Shown here piece after piece: positions 52,174 to 63,334 of a DNA stretch of 64,000 bases. The stretch lies in contig BSYQ01000001.1 of assembly GCA_030272585.1 (NCBI GenBank), positions 496,001 to 560,000 of the forward strand. The letters run 5' to 3'. Position 1 is the stretch's first letter. Each line of letters opens with the position of its first letter. The notes under the pieces are model-generated. The model saw only the letters and a program-made list of their open reading frames with translations. It was not told where the DNA came from and did not search any database. Position numbers and translations under genes: made by a program. Source of the stretch: Bryopsis sp. KO-2023 (taxonomy: Eukaryota; Chlorophyta; Ulvophyceae; Bryopsidales; Bryopsidaceae).

Positions 52174-54953
52174 TCAGGCCCCTGTAGGTTGCAGCTCAGA
52201 AACGAGCGCACTCCAACCCTTTGCTGATTCACTCGCCAATTGTGCCTGAGCCAGGGCAAAATCCCTCAAAACCATCGACATTTCCCCTGCTCGGTCCTTC
52301 TGGAATCGCCCCATCTCTTCCGACATTCTTTCCACGATTTTTTCGTATCCCTCCTTGGCATTTTTCAGACGAAGGTCGGCAGCTTCCACCTCTCGCTCCA
52401 TCTCAGTCAGCTGGTCTTCCCTGATGCCTGGCCTGCCCTTGAGCTTGTTCAACTTGACCCTGAGTTTGTCGAGGTCGGTTTTAGCTTGCTGGCGAAGGGA
52501 CAGTGCGTTGGATCTATCGATCATGACGGCTTTCACGCTCTTCATGATTCTCGTGAATTCTTTCAATGGAGCTTCGAAATTTTGGCTCAAGCGCTGGGAG
52601 CTATCGCGGGATGTTGTGGATAAGTCCCCTGTACAGCATAGAAACTGGTCAAATCAACACAGACAGGGAACAGCAACAAAAACTATATTTGCTGTGGGAC
52701 ACCACCCAACGGCCACATCAACATTTTAGGTCACCTCTCAAATCTCATCAACAGAGCTGTCAGGGAAAAATCCAAATTCCGGCCAGTCATGCAATGATTC
52801 GTATAGACGCCATAACCAACTATTGGCAATGCTGACCTGCTTTTGTTCCCAGTCGCATGAAAGCGTCTTGCAATGCACCCTCTTCAAATTTTCCCAGCTT
52901 TTCAGCAGCTTGCCCGAACTCTCCGACGGCCGTCCCCAGCTCCCCTTGCTTTCGAATCAGCCTGGAAGCTTGCCGATGCGCTTCGACCAAGTGGTTCTCC
53001 AGATGGTTGATATATTCTCGCACTTTGAGATACTCCGGGTCCTCCTGTTCGTCGTCCGACTTTCCTGCCATGAGATTGGTGGCTTTGTGCTGGACGTCCT
53101 TGAAGAATTGAACGGTTGCATTCACTTTCTTTTTGGCACTGCCTTCCTCCAGGTTCATGCGAGCGACCTCCATTTGCCACACGTCTTCCTGTGCCTGTCA
53201 GAACAATTCAATTCAATTCAATTTAAGTTTTCATGTCTCTTTCGTGAAAACAAAAAAAACTGGGTTGCCTACTCCCATCAAATGGAAGCTTCTTGGTAGC
53301 TTCTTATTATTGCCAGCTGGGGACACACAGGTGTTCCTCACTTCTCCATGTTGCAATTTTCACAAGATGCTCTGTCTAATGAAAACACTGCGGGGAAGAT
53401 CAAAGTTTTATTTAAAACAAAGCATGACTAACCTCTAAGAACATTTGCAGTTCTGGAGAATACTTAAGGGATGGGTGGCAAGCCTGCACAACACACAGCA
53501 AACCTCAAACCAAAAACCACACACACACACAGAACAGTGCTTTTCTCCTTTAGTCATTCAACATCAGCGCTGAAAACCCACTGGGCCCTAAATCCAGAAA
53601 TCAATTTTTCTAACAGCAGCTGCTTTGATAGGATATCGAACAGGCACTGGGGGTGCTCACCACTCTGTTGATAAAGACTTCAAGGGCACGACGCCTTTGG
53701 TCGATAAACTCCGTCGACATCTGATACTTCTGGACGGCATTTTTCTCAGGGAGGGGTGGTACGATCACTCCCTTGTTTCTTTCGTGGAGCTTATCGAACA
53801 GCCAGGAGAAGTCTCTGAACCTGCGAATGACTTCGCTCTGGGAGCTCTTGTAGTGGCTCATCGAGGTTTTCGTGCGAATTTTATACGACACATAGGCCTG
53901 CCCACAATCCAAAACTTCAATATAAAAGCTCATCCCCCTCCCCCTATTCTTTTCTTTCTCTCCCAATAAAAAGTAACTAAATAGAAATTTCCGCAACAGG
54001 TGCCCAGCCACCAGAGAATCATTGGCTGCAACATTTACATTGTTTTACAATCAATCATAAAACATATGGTTAACATATGGTCCAGTTATTGAGAAGTGTT
54101 AGAACTAGTCGTTGCAATTAAAGACACAAGGATGAGTTTGAACTGAAGAATTTGAGGGCAAGCCTGGCTCAAATTAAGGTTTTCCAATTTAGTTGCCTCA
54201 GAATCGGAATCCTATCTCATCAAAAAACTGGACCCAAAGAAGGGCCAGTCAGACAATATCAAGTTATCTTCATCGGCTTTTCAATAAGACAGGGATGCAA
54301 GTTTTGTTCACAACAGGGGCAGCTTTCTTGGCATTCAGGAAAAATATAAAAAAGAAATCATGTTCCACGTAAATTTTGTTTTTGCTGGCAGACATAATCA
54401 AAAAACTATTTAAAATTGATATATAATTTCAGAGAGATCGTTCGAGTCGACTATTGCTTACCCCAACACCCTCGCCTTGTTTCACAGGGTCAGCCACATG
54501 GATCTCAAATTCAGACGATTTTCGTTCCTGTTGCACCACCAGGAAAATCATTACATTTTTTTTTTTTGGTACTCAGTAAAATATAAAAATAAAAACACTC
54601 CAAACTCCTGCTTCTTCTTGTTAGTGTTGGTTTCTTGCAAGTGATGCTTATGTTCCTCAGCTTCTCTGCACTACAGACACTTCAGATGGCACAGGATGGG
54701 TTGCTATCTGGAAACCAAGCCGAGTGGACTATCATTCCGCTGATGCAGCTTCATTCACGGTCGGCCAGGTAAACAGCTCTAGCCAGTCATGTGCAAACTT
54801 GAGAACAGCATCTCGTTCGCATGCTTTAAGTGAAGCCAATCAACCGACGTCCGTGTCAGTCACACCCACCGCGTCTCCCATCACGACGCTTTCGTAAGCG
54901 GGTGGAGGTCCTTGAGGAGTGCTGGTACTGGCACCGTTCGTGAATGGCCCACC
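52174..54953 (-). CDS. Sorting nexin, SNX1/SNX2-like (PX-BAR), 5' end incomplete
   Basis: It is a membrane-bending subunit of the retromer-associated SNX dimer, acting at endosomes. Exons 54953-54870, 54527-54462, 53897-53661, 53483-53433, 53188-52837 and 52628-52174 join with matching phase. The start codon lies in an exon upstream of 54953 that could not be fixed. The PX domain binds phosphatidylinositol 3-phosphate and is visible as AYVSYKIRTKTSM, RRFRDFSWL, VPPLPEKN and FIDQRRRALEVFINR. The BAR domain follows (EYINHLENHL and later coiled parts) and ends near WSALVSELQPTGA. The N-terminal segment contains PPPAY, a PPxY-type motif that could bind WW-domain ubiquitin ligases. Plant SNX1 has a shorter N-terminus as I recall it. 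Family and exon chain are well supported. Confidence 0.88.
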
Positions 54954-55804
54954 CTACAGCGGAAAAAAAATGAAACGGATATTCACTTCCGATTCTTATA
55001 CAGATTCTGCGAGATCGACGTCCCTCAGTCGAACTCGGATCTATTCGAGCGGACAGCAGAAGCATAAGCGATGCTGTGTCGAAGATCTTGCCAGAAACAG
55101 AGGTTGCGAAGCAACCACAGTCCCACGAGTGATGACAAGGAAACGTGGGTCCGTTGTCTGTATTGGACGGGGGCAATGGGATCCCCTCGTGCAGGCGATA
55201 AAGTTGCGTGAGGATGGTCTATCCTACCTGGTGTTCCATTGCTGTGCGGAGGCTTCGATCGAACGCAAGGTTTTACTTCTTCAGTTTCGGGAGTGGTTCT
55301 TCAAGCCACTCTTTTTTCGGAACCGCGTTGCATTGGTCCATTTTGCGCAATTCATCCATGACTATCACTTTGATTCTTGGCATCCTCGACGCTGATCCAA
55401 TTCCACAGTTGCTCAGTGTTTGGGCAGTTGTGCAGTTGGGTTTTGGCAGTAGTGGTTTCGGTCTGTTTTTCTCCTTCTTTTCCTTCGTATTTGTTTTATA
55501 TTTCTCCAGCATTAGGGGGAATGATGGCCTCTTCTTGCCTTATTGAAACCATTGGTTATTGGTTTGTTTCAGTTGTCTTTTTGTGATCATTTCCAACCGC
55601 CAAGGGTGGATCCCTCAGCATTGAACACAGTACAATCTGCTAAATAAAACCCTCCAGATCTGAATGTGAGATCCAAACTGTGTTTTAATCATATGAATTC
55701 AGATGACCCCATCCCCCCCAAAATATATTCTGCATCATTTTCCTGTATGTAGACACCCCTACCCCCCAAAAATGAAACATAGACAAAATCACCACCAGAA
55801 CTAA
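54954..55804. other. 5' region of the sorting nexin gene and spacer
   Basis: It should contain the missing first exon of the sorting nexin gene on the minus strand. The only ATG seen nearby, around 55072, does not give the needed phase. The rest (55200-55800) has no recognisable gene. Confidence 0.35.
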
Positions 55805-56902
55805 CTACGTCACAGTCCAAATTTTCACCAAGTAGTCCCGACCGGCCGTCACAATTCTATTAGCATCGAACTGAAGAGAATTCACCCCCGAAAACATCGT
55901 TCTGCAGCTGAAATCGTGCACGCCGATCGCCCTGATTTGCTTCCCATTTCTCAAATCCCACAGTCTCATGTAGCCATCATCGGAGCCACTAATCACCTTG
56001 CAATCATCGAAGCCGACGCACCAAACAGCCCCACACTGCCGGCCATGCAAAGTTCTGCAGCACTCTCCGTTTCTGGGATCCCACACCTTTATGGTGTGAT
56101 CCCTGGAGGCACTCACCACCCTATTCTCATCGGATTTGACATCCAGCACCCAATCCGAATGGCCTTCGAAAAAACCCACCCTGTCACGCCGTTCCACGTC
56201 CCACATGTGAATCATGTCGAGGCTGGATCCCGAAACCAGTCGGCTGCCGAAAAGATCCAAACAAAAACTCCCTGCGGACGCATCAGGTAGCGAACCTTTC
56301 AACTGCCCTGACGAAGCGTCCCACAGCTTGATGGGTTGAATCATCGATCCTGCGATGACTGTGGAATCGCCAAACTGCACACAGTCGACCTGATCCACCT
56401 CGATCGTTTTCGAACAACGCCCACTCGCGGCATCCCATACCTTCACGGTATTGTCTTCCGACCCGCTCACCACTGTTTTCCCATCGAAATGCACCGAAAC
56501 GACACTCTCTGTGTGGCCCCTCAAGGTTGCAACCAATCGAGTGCCTCCCCTCAAATTCCAGATCTTCAACATCCCGTTCTCTAATCCTGCCACCAGTTTT
56601 TCGGAATGCAACTGAAGGCATTTCGTCCAAACCGGCAAAGAGGGCCCAACGTTGAAATCGAGAGCTGAAACCTCAAGCGGTCGAGTTCTCAAGGACCACT
56701 CTCGAATGTAAGTGTCCCTCCATTTCTTGCTTTCGTTCCAGGATGTTTTTAGACCAAAATCGTTTAAACAAAGCTTTTGCCACATGGACGGATCCTCCCT
56801 CACCAATCTTGCCCATTTGTTGCAAACATAGGAAGCATTCGCAACATTTTTTCCCCCCGCGAAGGAAAAAACATGCGACAGGAGCGAGTCTGGCAGCTCC
56901 AT
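55805..56902 (-). CDS. F-box / WD40-repeat protein
   Basis: A single-exon frame of 365 residues from the ATG at 56902 to TAG at 55805-55807. The F-box covers residues about 1-50 (ELPDSLLSHVFSFAGGK, VCNKWARLV), binding SKP1 in an SCF ubiquitin ligase. About seven WD40 repeats follow and form a propeller that recognises substrates, for example LRGHTESVVSVHFDG, GSEDNTVKVWDAASG and ASRDHTIKVWDPRNG, ending VKIWTVT. The frame continues open upstream to 57004 without another ATG, so an upstream coding exon is possible. It is similar in layout to FBXW-type proteins. Substrate unknown. Confidence 0.88.
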   Translation of the reverse strand: MELPDSLLSHVFSFAGGKNVANASYVCNKWARLVREDPSMWQKLCLNDFGLKTSWNESKKWRDTYIREWSLRTRPLEVSALDFNVGPSLPVWTKCLQLHSEKLVAGLENGMLKIWNLRGGTRLVATLRGHTESVVSVHFDGKTVVSGSEDNTVKVWDAASGRCSKTIEVDQVDCVQFGDSTVIAGSMIQPIKLWDASSGQLKGSLPDASAGSFCLDLFGSRLVSGSSLDMIHMWDVERRDRVGFFEGHSDWVLDVKSDENRVVSASRDHTIKVWDPRNGECCRTLHGRQCGAVWCVGFDDCKVISGSDDGYMRLWDLRNGKQIRAIGVHDFSCRTMFSGVNSLQFDANRIVTAGRDYLVKIWTVT

Positions 56903-57507
56903 TGCTTTAGAATAATGCTTTGAAAACCAGTGTGTAACTAAGCTATATGCAGTCTTGGGCCCCTGTGTTAAAAATCCAAAATGTCTTTCCTCAATCCTCA
57001 CCAACCTTTTCCCACTCTTTCCGAGGAAAATAGGGCCTTACGGAATTTCCAGGCAGGGCTCGATGAATTTAACTCTCCGTGATTCCAGAAACGTTCAAAA
57101 CTTCTTTATTTTCGCCAACATGTGGACGTCGACAAAAAGGCTTATCCAGCGTCCCTCAACACCGGCCCACCTAAAACCAAAAAGAGCTGTCGCTCAAATC
57201 CATTGCACCGTTTCGCGTTCTGGCTTCCGCCTCTTTTCACCTCCACAACAGACATTCAACCATGTACAGAAACCTTCCCACCCTGTCCTGTTGGTCCAAC
57301 CGTTTACGTTGGCATTGTCAGAAAAGCCACGTCCCCAATCGCTCCAGAACAATGACTACTACGTCACGTAATGCACACTTCTTTCTACTGTTGGTGGTGG
57401 GGTTTTCTGTCTCGCCACCTTTCGTTGCGACGAAGGAGTCCCGTGTTTTTCCTAGTGTTTGCTTGCGTTGGTTGAGCTCTCGTTGAACGTTTCTTCGCTG
57501 CCGCACC
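56903..57507. promoter_or_regulatory. Presumed bidirectional promoter of the F-box/WD40 and CUL4 genes
   Basis: About 600 bases between two divergent starts. A TACGTCACGTA segment at about 57359-57369 contains the ACGT cores typical of bZIP sites. The 3' part of an antisense open frame (57318-57899) also lies here. Confidence 0.4.
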
Positions 57508-57899
57508 ATGAGAACCCAGCCCAGGGCGAGCAAGCCGAAGAAACTGGTGATCAAGCAGCTCAAAGGTTGGGATCTGCTTTGCGTGACGTTTTTCCCGACG
57601 TCCAGAACCTCGCAGAGGCTTTTGTTTGCTATCGCCATGAGTGTTTCGTTTCTCCGGTTCCAACAACCAGGAACTTGTGCTATCGTTGAAATTCCACTGA
57701 CGTTCCACGCGGAATAGTCGATGGTTATATGCACAGTGTAGCGCGGCGAAGTGCCGCTGACGTGGGCTTCAAAAGAATATTGTTGTCCTTCCTTGGAAAA
57801 TTTGAACTTGATTCTTCCCAAGAAAAAGAGCTCAGAACTGTTTCTTTCTACAGTTAAACCTAAGCTGCCCCAAGATTTCGAACAGAAAACATGGGACAA
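57318..57899 (-). CDS. Antisense open frame with N-glycosylation sequons and a membrane helix, unconfirmed
   Basis: An uninterrupted frame of about 190 codons on the minus strand covers CUL4 exon 1 (57508-57565), intron 1 and the start of exon 2, ending with TAG at 57318-57320. It contains five sequons (NSSE, NVSG, NETL, NKSL, NVTQ), all before one hydrophobic helix ([19 protein letters not shown]), followed by a basic tail (RQRRN...). This is the layout of a type I membrane protein. The frame has no ATG before the sequon region, so an upstream exon with a signal peptide would be needed. I recognise no family. It could be chance, since antisense frames occur, but the ordering of sequons, helix and basic tail is striking. 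Confidence 0.4.
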   Translation of the reverse strand: MSHVFCSKSWGSLGLTVERNSSELFFLGRIKFKFSKEGQQYSFEAHVSGTSPRYTVHITIDYSAWNVSGISTIAQVPGCWNRRNETLMAIANKSLCEVLDVGKNVTQSRSQPLSCLITSFFGLLALGWVLMVRQRRNVQRELNQRKQTLGKTRDSFVATKGGETENPTTNSRKKCALRDVVVIVLERLGTWLF

Positions 57900-60800
57900 A
57901 CTGAAGGAGGCAGTACATGCTGTTCAATTGGAGAGGCCTGTCACATCAAGCTTGGAAGAGCTGTACAGAGTGAGGGACCTGCACACATTACCAAAAAGAA
58001 TGTGAAACATCCGATGGCGTTGTTCGATTTTTATTTTTTTTTCTTTTTTCCAGGATATTTTTTCTTTGAGAAATGAAAGGGGAATAACGGTGAAGAGAGC
58101 CACTGAATATATTACAGAATATGAATGTTGATTTTTCACCTCCATTTTGCTGGCTTAATTATCAGCTGAAGTGATAGCTAATCTTTTTGCTTGTGCAGTC
58201 ATCGAGGAGAGTCTCGAGCTGACTCTGCTCATAGAATGACATTTTTTTGTTTTTTGAAGTTTTGCAGCATGTTGCTTCTGAATCAATTTGCCACATAACA
58301 ACGTCAGTTCATCTTCTCAAGCAAAAGTGGATATTGTAATTGAATGGGAATATTGATTTTTGCTTTTATTTCTTGTGCTGAAAGGGTGTTGAGGATATGT
58401 GCCTTCATAAGATGGCGAGCAGGCTCTACACTCAGCTTCAGAATGTAAGATAAAAATAAAAAAATAAACAATAAAGTAACTATAGACAGATTTTTTTTTT
58501 CCTTTTCGCCAGTGGAAAAATTAAACGAAAGGATCTTTGTTTTTTCATTCTATCACCAAGACTGACAGTACATCACTTAATATTTTTCGAATCTCCTATG
58601 TCGACTTGTCTTTGAGAATTTCACCAATTACTTATGAAATCCCCCCCCGCCCCTTTTTTCATCCAGGAATGCGACCTCCACATAGGCCGGATCATCGATG
58701 CTCTGAAGTGTAAGCTGGTTTTGGAGCCCGTGGTATTCCTCCAGCATGTGGATGACACATGGAATCATCACTGCAGCCAACTCCTCACCATTCGATCCAT
58801 TTTCCTGTATCTGGATCGAACGTACGTCCTGAACACAGCTGGGGTCAAGTCGCTTTTCGACATGGGGTTGCAATTGTTCCGAGTGCACCTGTCCGTGCAC
58901 CCCGAGGTGGAAAAGAAAACGCTCGAGGGGCTGCTGACTTTGATTGACTTGGAAAGGAATGGGGATGCAGTGGATCGATCGCTGCTGAAGTCTCTGCTGA
59001 GCATGTTCAGCTTGCTGGGGACGTATGAATCAGGATTCCAAGATCAGTTCCTGTCCAGAACGACGCAGTTTTACAGAAGGGAAGTGGATGCGATGATGGG
59101 GTCGGTGGATGTACCAGAGTACCTTCAGCATTGCGAGGTGGGCTAGCAATATTGAATTTAGAGGGGGCCTTTTAAGTACCTGTATCTGTGTTTAACGACT
59201 ATATGCAATATGTGATAGTGGATATATGATGGTTTATGATGAACCGTCTTGCTCTAATTTTTAGTTCTTTTTTTTTTTTTCCGATTCACACTTGAAGGGG
59301 CAGCCCCCCTTCACTCTCAAGATAAATCATGACAGTGGTTTTGTTATACATACAAATATGCACACCCTGAAATTTAGCATAGGAATTATGCATAGTTTTC
59401 TGCTCAAACATATTTTTTTCAGTAGTGTATTAGCTGATGGCTGGCTGATGGGTTGCTCAAAAGGGTGTTTTGTATTGTTGATTTCAGAGACGATTGACGG
59501 AGGAATATGAGAGGAGCGAACACTACTTGGACAGAATCACCCGGAAACCTTTGATTCAAGTTGTGGAGCATCAGATTTTAGAAAAGCAAATGGCATCTGT
59601 TCTGGATAAAGGTTTCGCTGCTCTGATGGATGCTAATCGAATCGAAGACCTCACACGGCTGTATTCCCTCTGTGGTCAGTCTCGGAAGTTTTTTCGTTTT
59701 TTTGCTCAAATCATCTGTTGCCCATCGTTTTTTACTATCGAGTTCATTTTCTTTTCGCCATTTTTCTTGGGTTTTATCCAACAAACCTTTTATTCCACAT
59801 CCTTTTCTGTAAAGTACGTGTTTTTACTTTCCTTTTTATTTTTTTCTACTTTTTCTTTTTTTGTTAGCGGTACTTTTCGATTGTAGTGATGTATATCTTC
59901 TCAAAAAATTATGAATTATTATTGTGAAGCAGACTTTTCAAATCACCAGGATTTAATGGCACTTTGTGAACATCTAATAGTTGTCACTTCAGGCTGGTTG
60001 TTTTATAATGAAGCTGTGGTTTTGGAGAACAGGCCGAATTTTGGCTCATCCTTCTTTGAAAGTGGCTTTCCAAGATTACATCAGAAAGAAGGGATCCCAG
60101 ATTATGACGGACGAAGGAAAGGTGCGATTTGATCTAAGTACCTTAAATTCAAAATCCTCTTGTTGAGTTACTCAATTCACAACAGTTCTATAACAGATCT
60201 TTGTTTCATTTTTCTTGTTATTGTTGTGGAAACCTCGGATGTTTGGGGTTAGTAATGAGGGTTTTTATTTCCTTTTGATAGGACAAGGAAATGGTGGAGA
60301 AGCTGTTGGAGTTCAAATCTCGGTTGGATGATATTCTTGCAACGGCATTTCACTCCAACAAGAATTTTATCCAAGCCCTCAAGGAGGCTTTCGAAAAGTT
60401 CATCAATCAGCGCCAAAACAAGTGAGAGACTGACATACCGTGCGATACGCAAACCACCACATATTACAAATCATAAATTAGCCTTCCTTGTCACTATTGA
60501 TGTTGTTTCAACATGAGCTTCTGGTCAACGGGGCTGCAGCTCAACTCATTTTTGTTTGGATGAACTCCCTAAGTAGTTGTGTTTTTCGGATGTCCTTAGA
60601 CCAGCCGAATTGACAGCCAAGTTCATCGACGCCAAATTGAGGGCTGGAAACAAGGGTCAGACAGAGGAAGAATTAGAAGCCACTTTGGAGAGAGTTTTAA
60701 CGATCTTCCGGTTCATTCATGTAAGGTCAAAATCAAGGAAGCATTCTTTTCGCCTCTTGAACATTTCCACTTCCAGCTGGAATTTTCTGTCCCGTTTATT

Positions 60801-63334
60801 ATGGGGGGAAGTGTTGAAAATCTTTTGTGCAAGAAAAACTTATAGAGTCGAGGGCTGAAATCCAGCCCGGCTTTGTTGGTTTGATGCTGATTCGTATGAT
60901 GGCCCGAATTAAAATGAAATCAATATATTTTGTTGGAAAAAAAATCAAAAAAAAAACAGCTGTCATTACTGGTTTCCTCCAGTCAGATTCCTCTGACTTC
61001 CTTGTTTTTTTTTAAATTATCACTTTGTGTGTGACCATTTTAGGGTAAGGATGTTTTCGAAGCCTTTTACAAGAAGGATTTAGCGAAACGATTGCTGCTG
61101 GGCAAGAGTGCCTCGATCGATGCAGAAAAAAGCATGATAGGAAAACTCAAGGCCGAGTGTGGGAGCCAGTTCACCAACAAATTGGAAGGCATGTTCAAAG
61201 ACATGGATCTTTCCAAGGACATCATGAAATCATTCAAGCAATCGGTACGAAAACAGATGCAAAAAAATTAATTAAAAAATAATTAACTATATAACTCTAA
61301 ATATGAAAAATATGAAAAAAATAGAGATGAATTTCTTTTGATCATGAAGCATATGGAGACGATTTTGATTCTGGAAGATTATGATGCCCTGCTGTTGTTT
61401 TTCTTTGATGCTCCTGTTACTGTGGTCGATTTTCTGAAGTGTTTTATTTCCAATTTCCAGCAAATTGCCAAAGATAGATCCAGCAGTTCGATCGAGATGA
61501 ATGTCCATGTTTTGACTTCTGGTTATTGGGCAACCTATCCGATTATGAAAGCTCGGTTGCCCAACGAATTGGAGACTTATCAAGAGGTCTTCAAGCAGTT
61601 CTATTTGCAAAAGCACACGGGCCGCCGGCTGCAATGGTATAATTTGCTAGGGACATGCACATTGAGGGCAAGATTTCCGAGTGGATTGAAAGAACTGCAA
61701 GTTTCATTGTTCCAGGTCTGTGAGTCCTGTATATGCCAGTGGATCATGATTATGAAGTTTAAGTGTGTTGCTTTTTTTTTAATAGAGATCATATTTTCAC
61801 CCTGCCATTTTATTGTTTGGGGGAAAAGAACAGGGGGGGGAATGCTTGGTCAAATTTTCTGCTGGAGAAGTGCAGTATGGCTCAAGATGGATTTTCTCAC
61901 TTGTGTTTTTGTTTTTTTTCTTTCCGAATATCGATCATGACACACTGCTGCTGGTGATTTTCCAAATTGATGCCAGCCAGGGGGCAGCTCTCTTGTTCCA
62001 AAGTAATGTTGCGGATTTATCAACATTTTTTTTTTGTGCTGCTTTGGCAGACGATCGTCTTGATGCTTTTCAATGAGGCCGATTACATTTCCTATCGGGA
62101 AATTCTGGAAAGCACTGGTATCGAGGAGCGGGAGTTGAAAAGAGTGCTGCAATCGCTGGCTTGTGGAAAGGTGAAAAATTCCCCAGGGAAGCATTAGAAA
62201 GAAGAAGAACCCATGTATATTTCCTTTCATTTCGGATAACAGGAAATATATTCTTGCAAAAAAACTGGCACCCTCGTCTTTACACGATGCTTTCTTGGTG
62301 GTTTTTTGTTTTCTCTGCTTTGCTGTTTTGACTATGCTGTGGCGACTTTAGCATTAAATCATGCAGTTTTCTCCTGGTTTGTGTTAGGTCCATGTGCTTT
62401 TGAAGGAGCCCAAAGGTCGAGAAGTGAAATCGGAAGATCATTTTAGGTTCAATTCTTCTTTCACAAACCCTCATATCAGGATCAAGGTCAACACAATCCA
62501 AATGAAAGAAACAGACGAAGAAAACAAGAAGGTCAACGATGCCGTCATCCAGGTACCAATTGATGTTCAAAATTTTGTTTTCAGGTTCGATTTTCCCCCA
62601 AGTGAAACCTGAATTTTTTGGTCGAGTTTGATTTCCCCCCAAGTCAAAACCTGAATTTTTTTGTCCAAGTTTGATTTCGCCCCGAGTGAAACCTGAAGGT
62701 TTTTCCTACTCAGATTGCATGTGCGGGATATATGGGGCGTTCAGCCTTGATGTGATTAAAAAACAAACAAACAACAACAACAAACAAACATAAACAAAGG
62801 AATAAAAAAAGTGGAAGGAAATTCATCAGTGGTTAAGATTTCGGTGGTGCGTTTGTGAAGTACATACAAGAATTGTGATTTTTTTTAAGTGGCATTTTTC
62901 TAAAAGCCCGTCTTTTTTTTCTGTTTTGTAGGATCGTCAATATCAGATCGATGCCGCTGTGGTTCGGATAATGAAAATGAGGAAAACGCTCAGTCACAAA
63001 CTGTTGATGCAAGAACTGCTGAGTCAAGTCAAATTTCCACTGAAAATGACGGACGTCAAAAAGAGGATCGAATCGCTCATCGAAAGGGAATATGTGGAGC
63101 GAGATGCACACACCCCCAACGTAACTATGACAGACTGGACGGCTTTTTTAATTTCTGTGAAACAACCGATTTAGGTTTCTGTGGTTTGTGTGTGTGTGTG
63201 AGAGAGAGAGGATGTCAGAAGCCTAGAAAGAAATGAAAAAAATATATCAAAAATATATTGATATATTATGTTGCAATTGATTGTCTCCTGACGAGGTGTG
63301 TTTTTTTGGACAGGTGTACAATTATCTTGCTTGA
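57508..63334 (+). CDS. CUL4: Cullin 4, scaffold of CRL4 ubiquitin ligase
   Basis: CUL4 links DDB1 and DCAF substrate receptors to the RING protein RBX1. Fourteen exons join in phase: 57508-57565, 57854-57969, 58385-58444, 58667-59137, 59488-59674, 60033-60121, 60282-60421, 60600-60720, 61044-61244, 61461-61715, 62051-62170, 62388-62552, 62932-63120 and 63314-63334. The product is 730 residues, near the plant length. The N-terminus has [15 protein letters not shown] at the first junction, as in CUL4. Cullin-repeat and homology segments include [54 protein letters not shown] and VLTSGYW. The neddylation region has [13 protein letters not shown], and the C-terminus is the usual YNYLA. No lesion is seen. 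Confidence 0.96.
62761..62797 (+). repeat. AAAC/AAC simple repeat
   Basis: Interspersed AAAC and AAC units in the intron before CUL4 exon 13. Confidence 0.7.
63187..63210 (+). repeat. Compound TG/AG microsatellite
   Basis: Seven TG units run directly into five AG units, in the last intron of CUL4. Confidence 0.8.

Noticed and set aside
54679..54770. An open plus-strand stretch that looks coding (GTGWVAIWKP...)
   Set aside because: It lies in an intron of the minus-strand sorting nexin gene, has no partner exon and no family match.
55805..63334. Idea that the F-box/WD40 gene and CUL4 form a functional pair
   Set aside because: F-box proteins work with CUL1, not CUL4, which uses DDB1 and F-box-less WD40 receptors. 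Adjacency is more simply chance.
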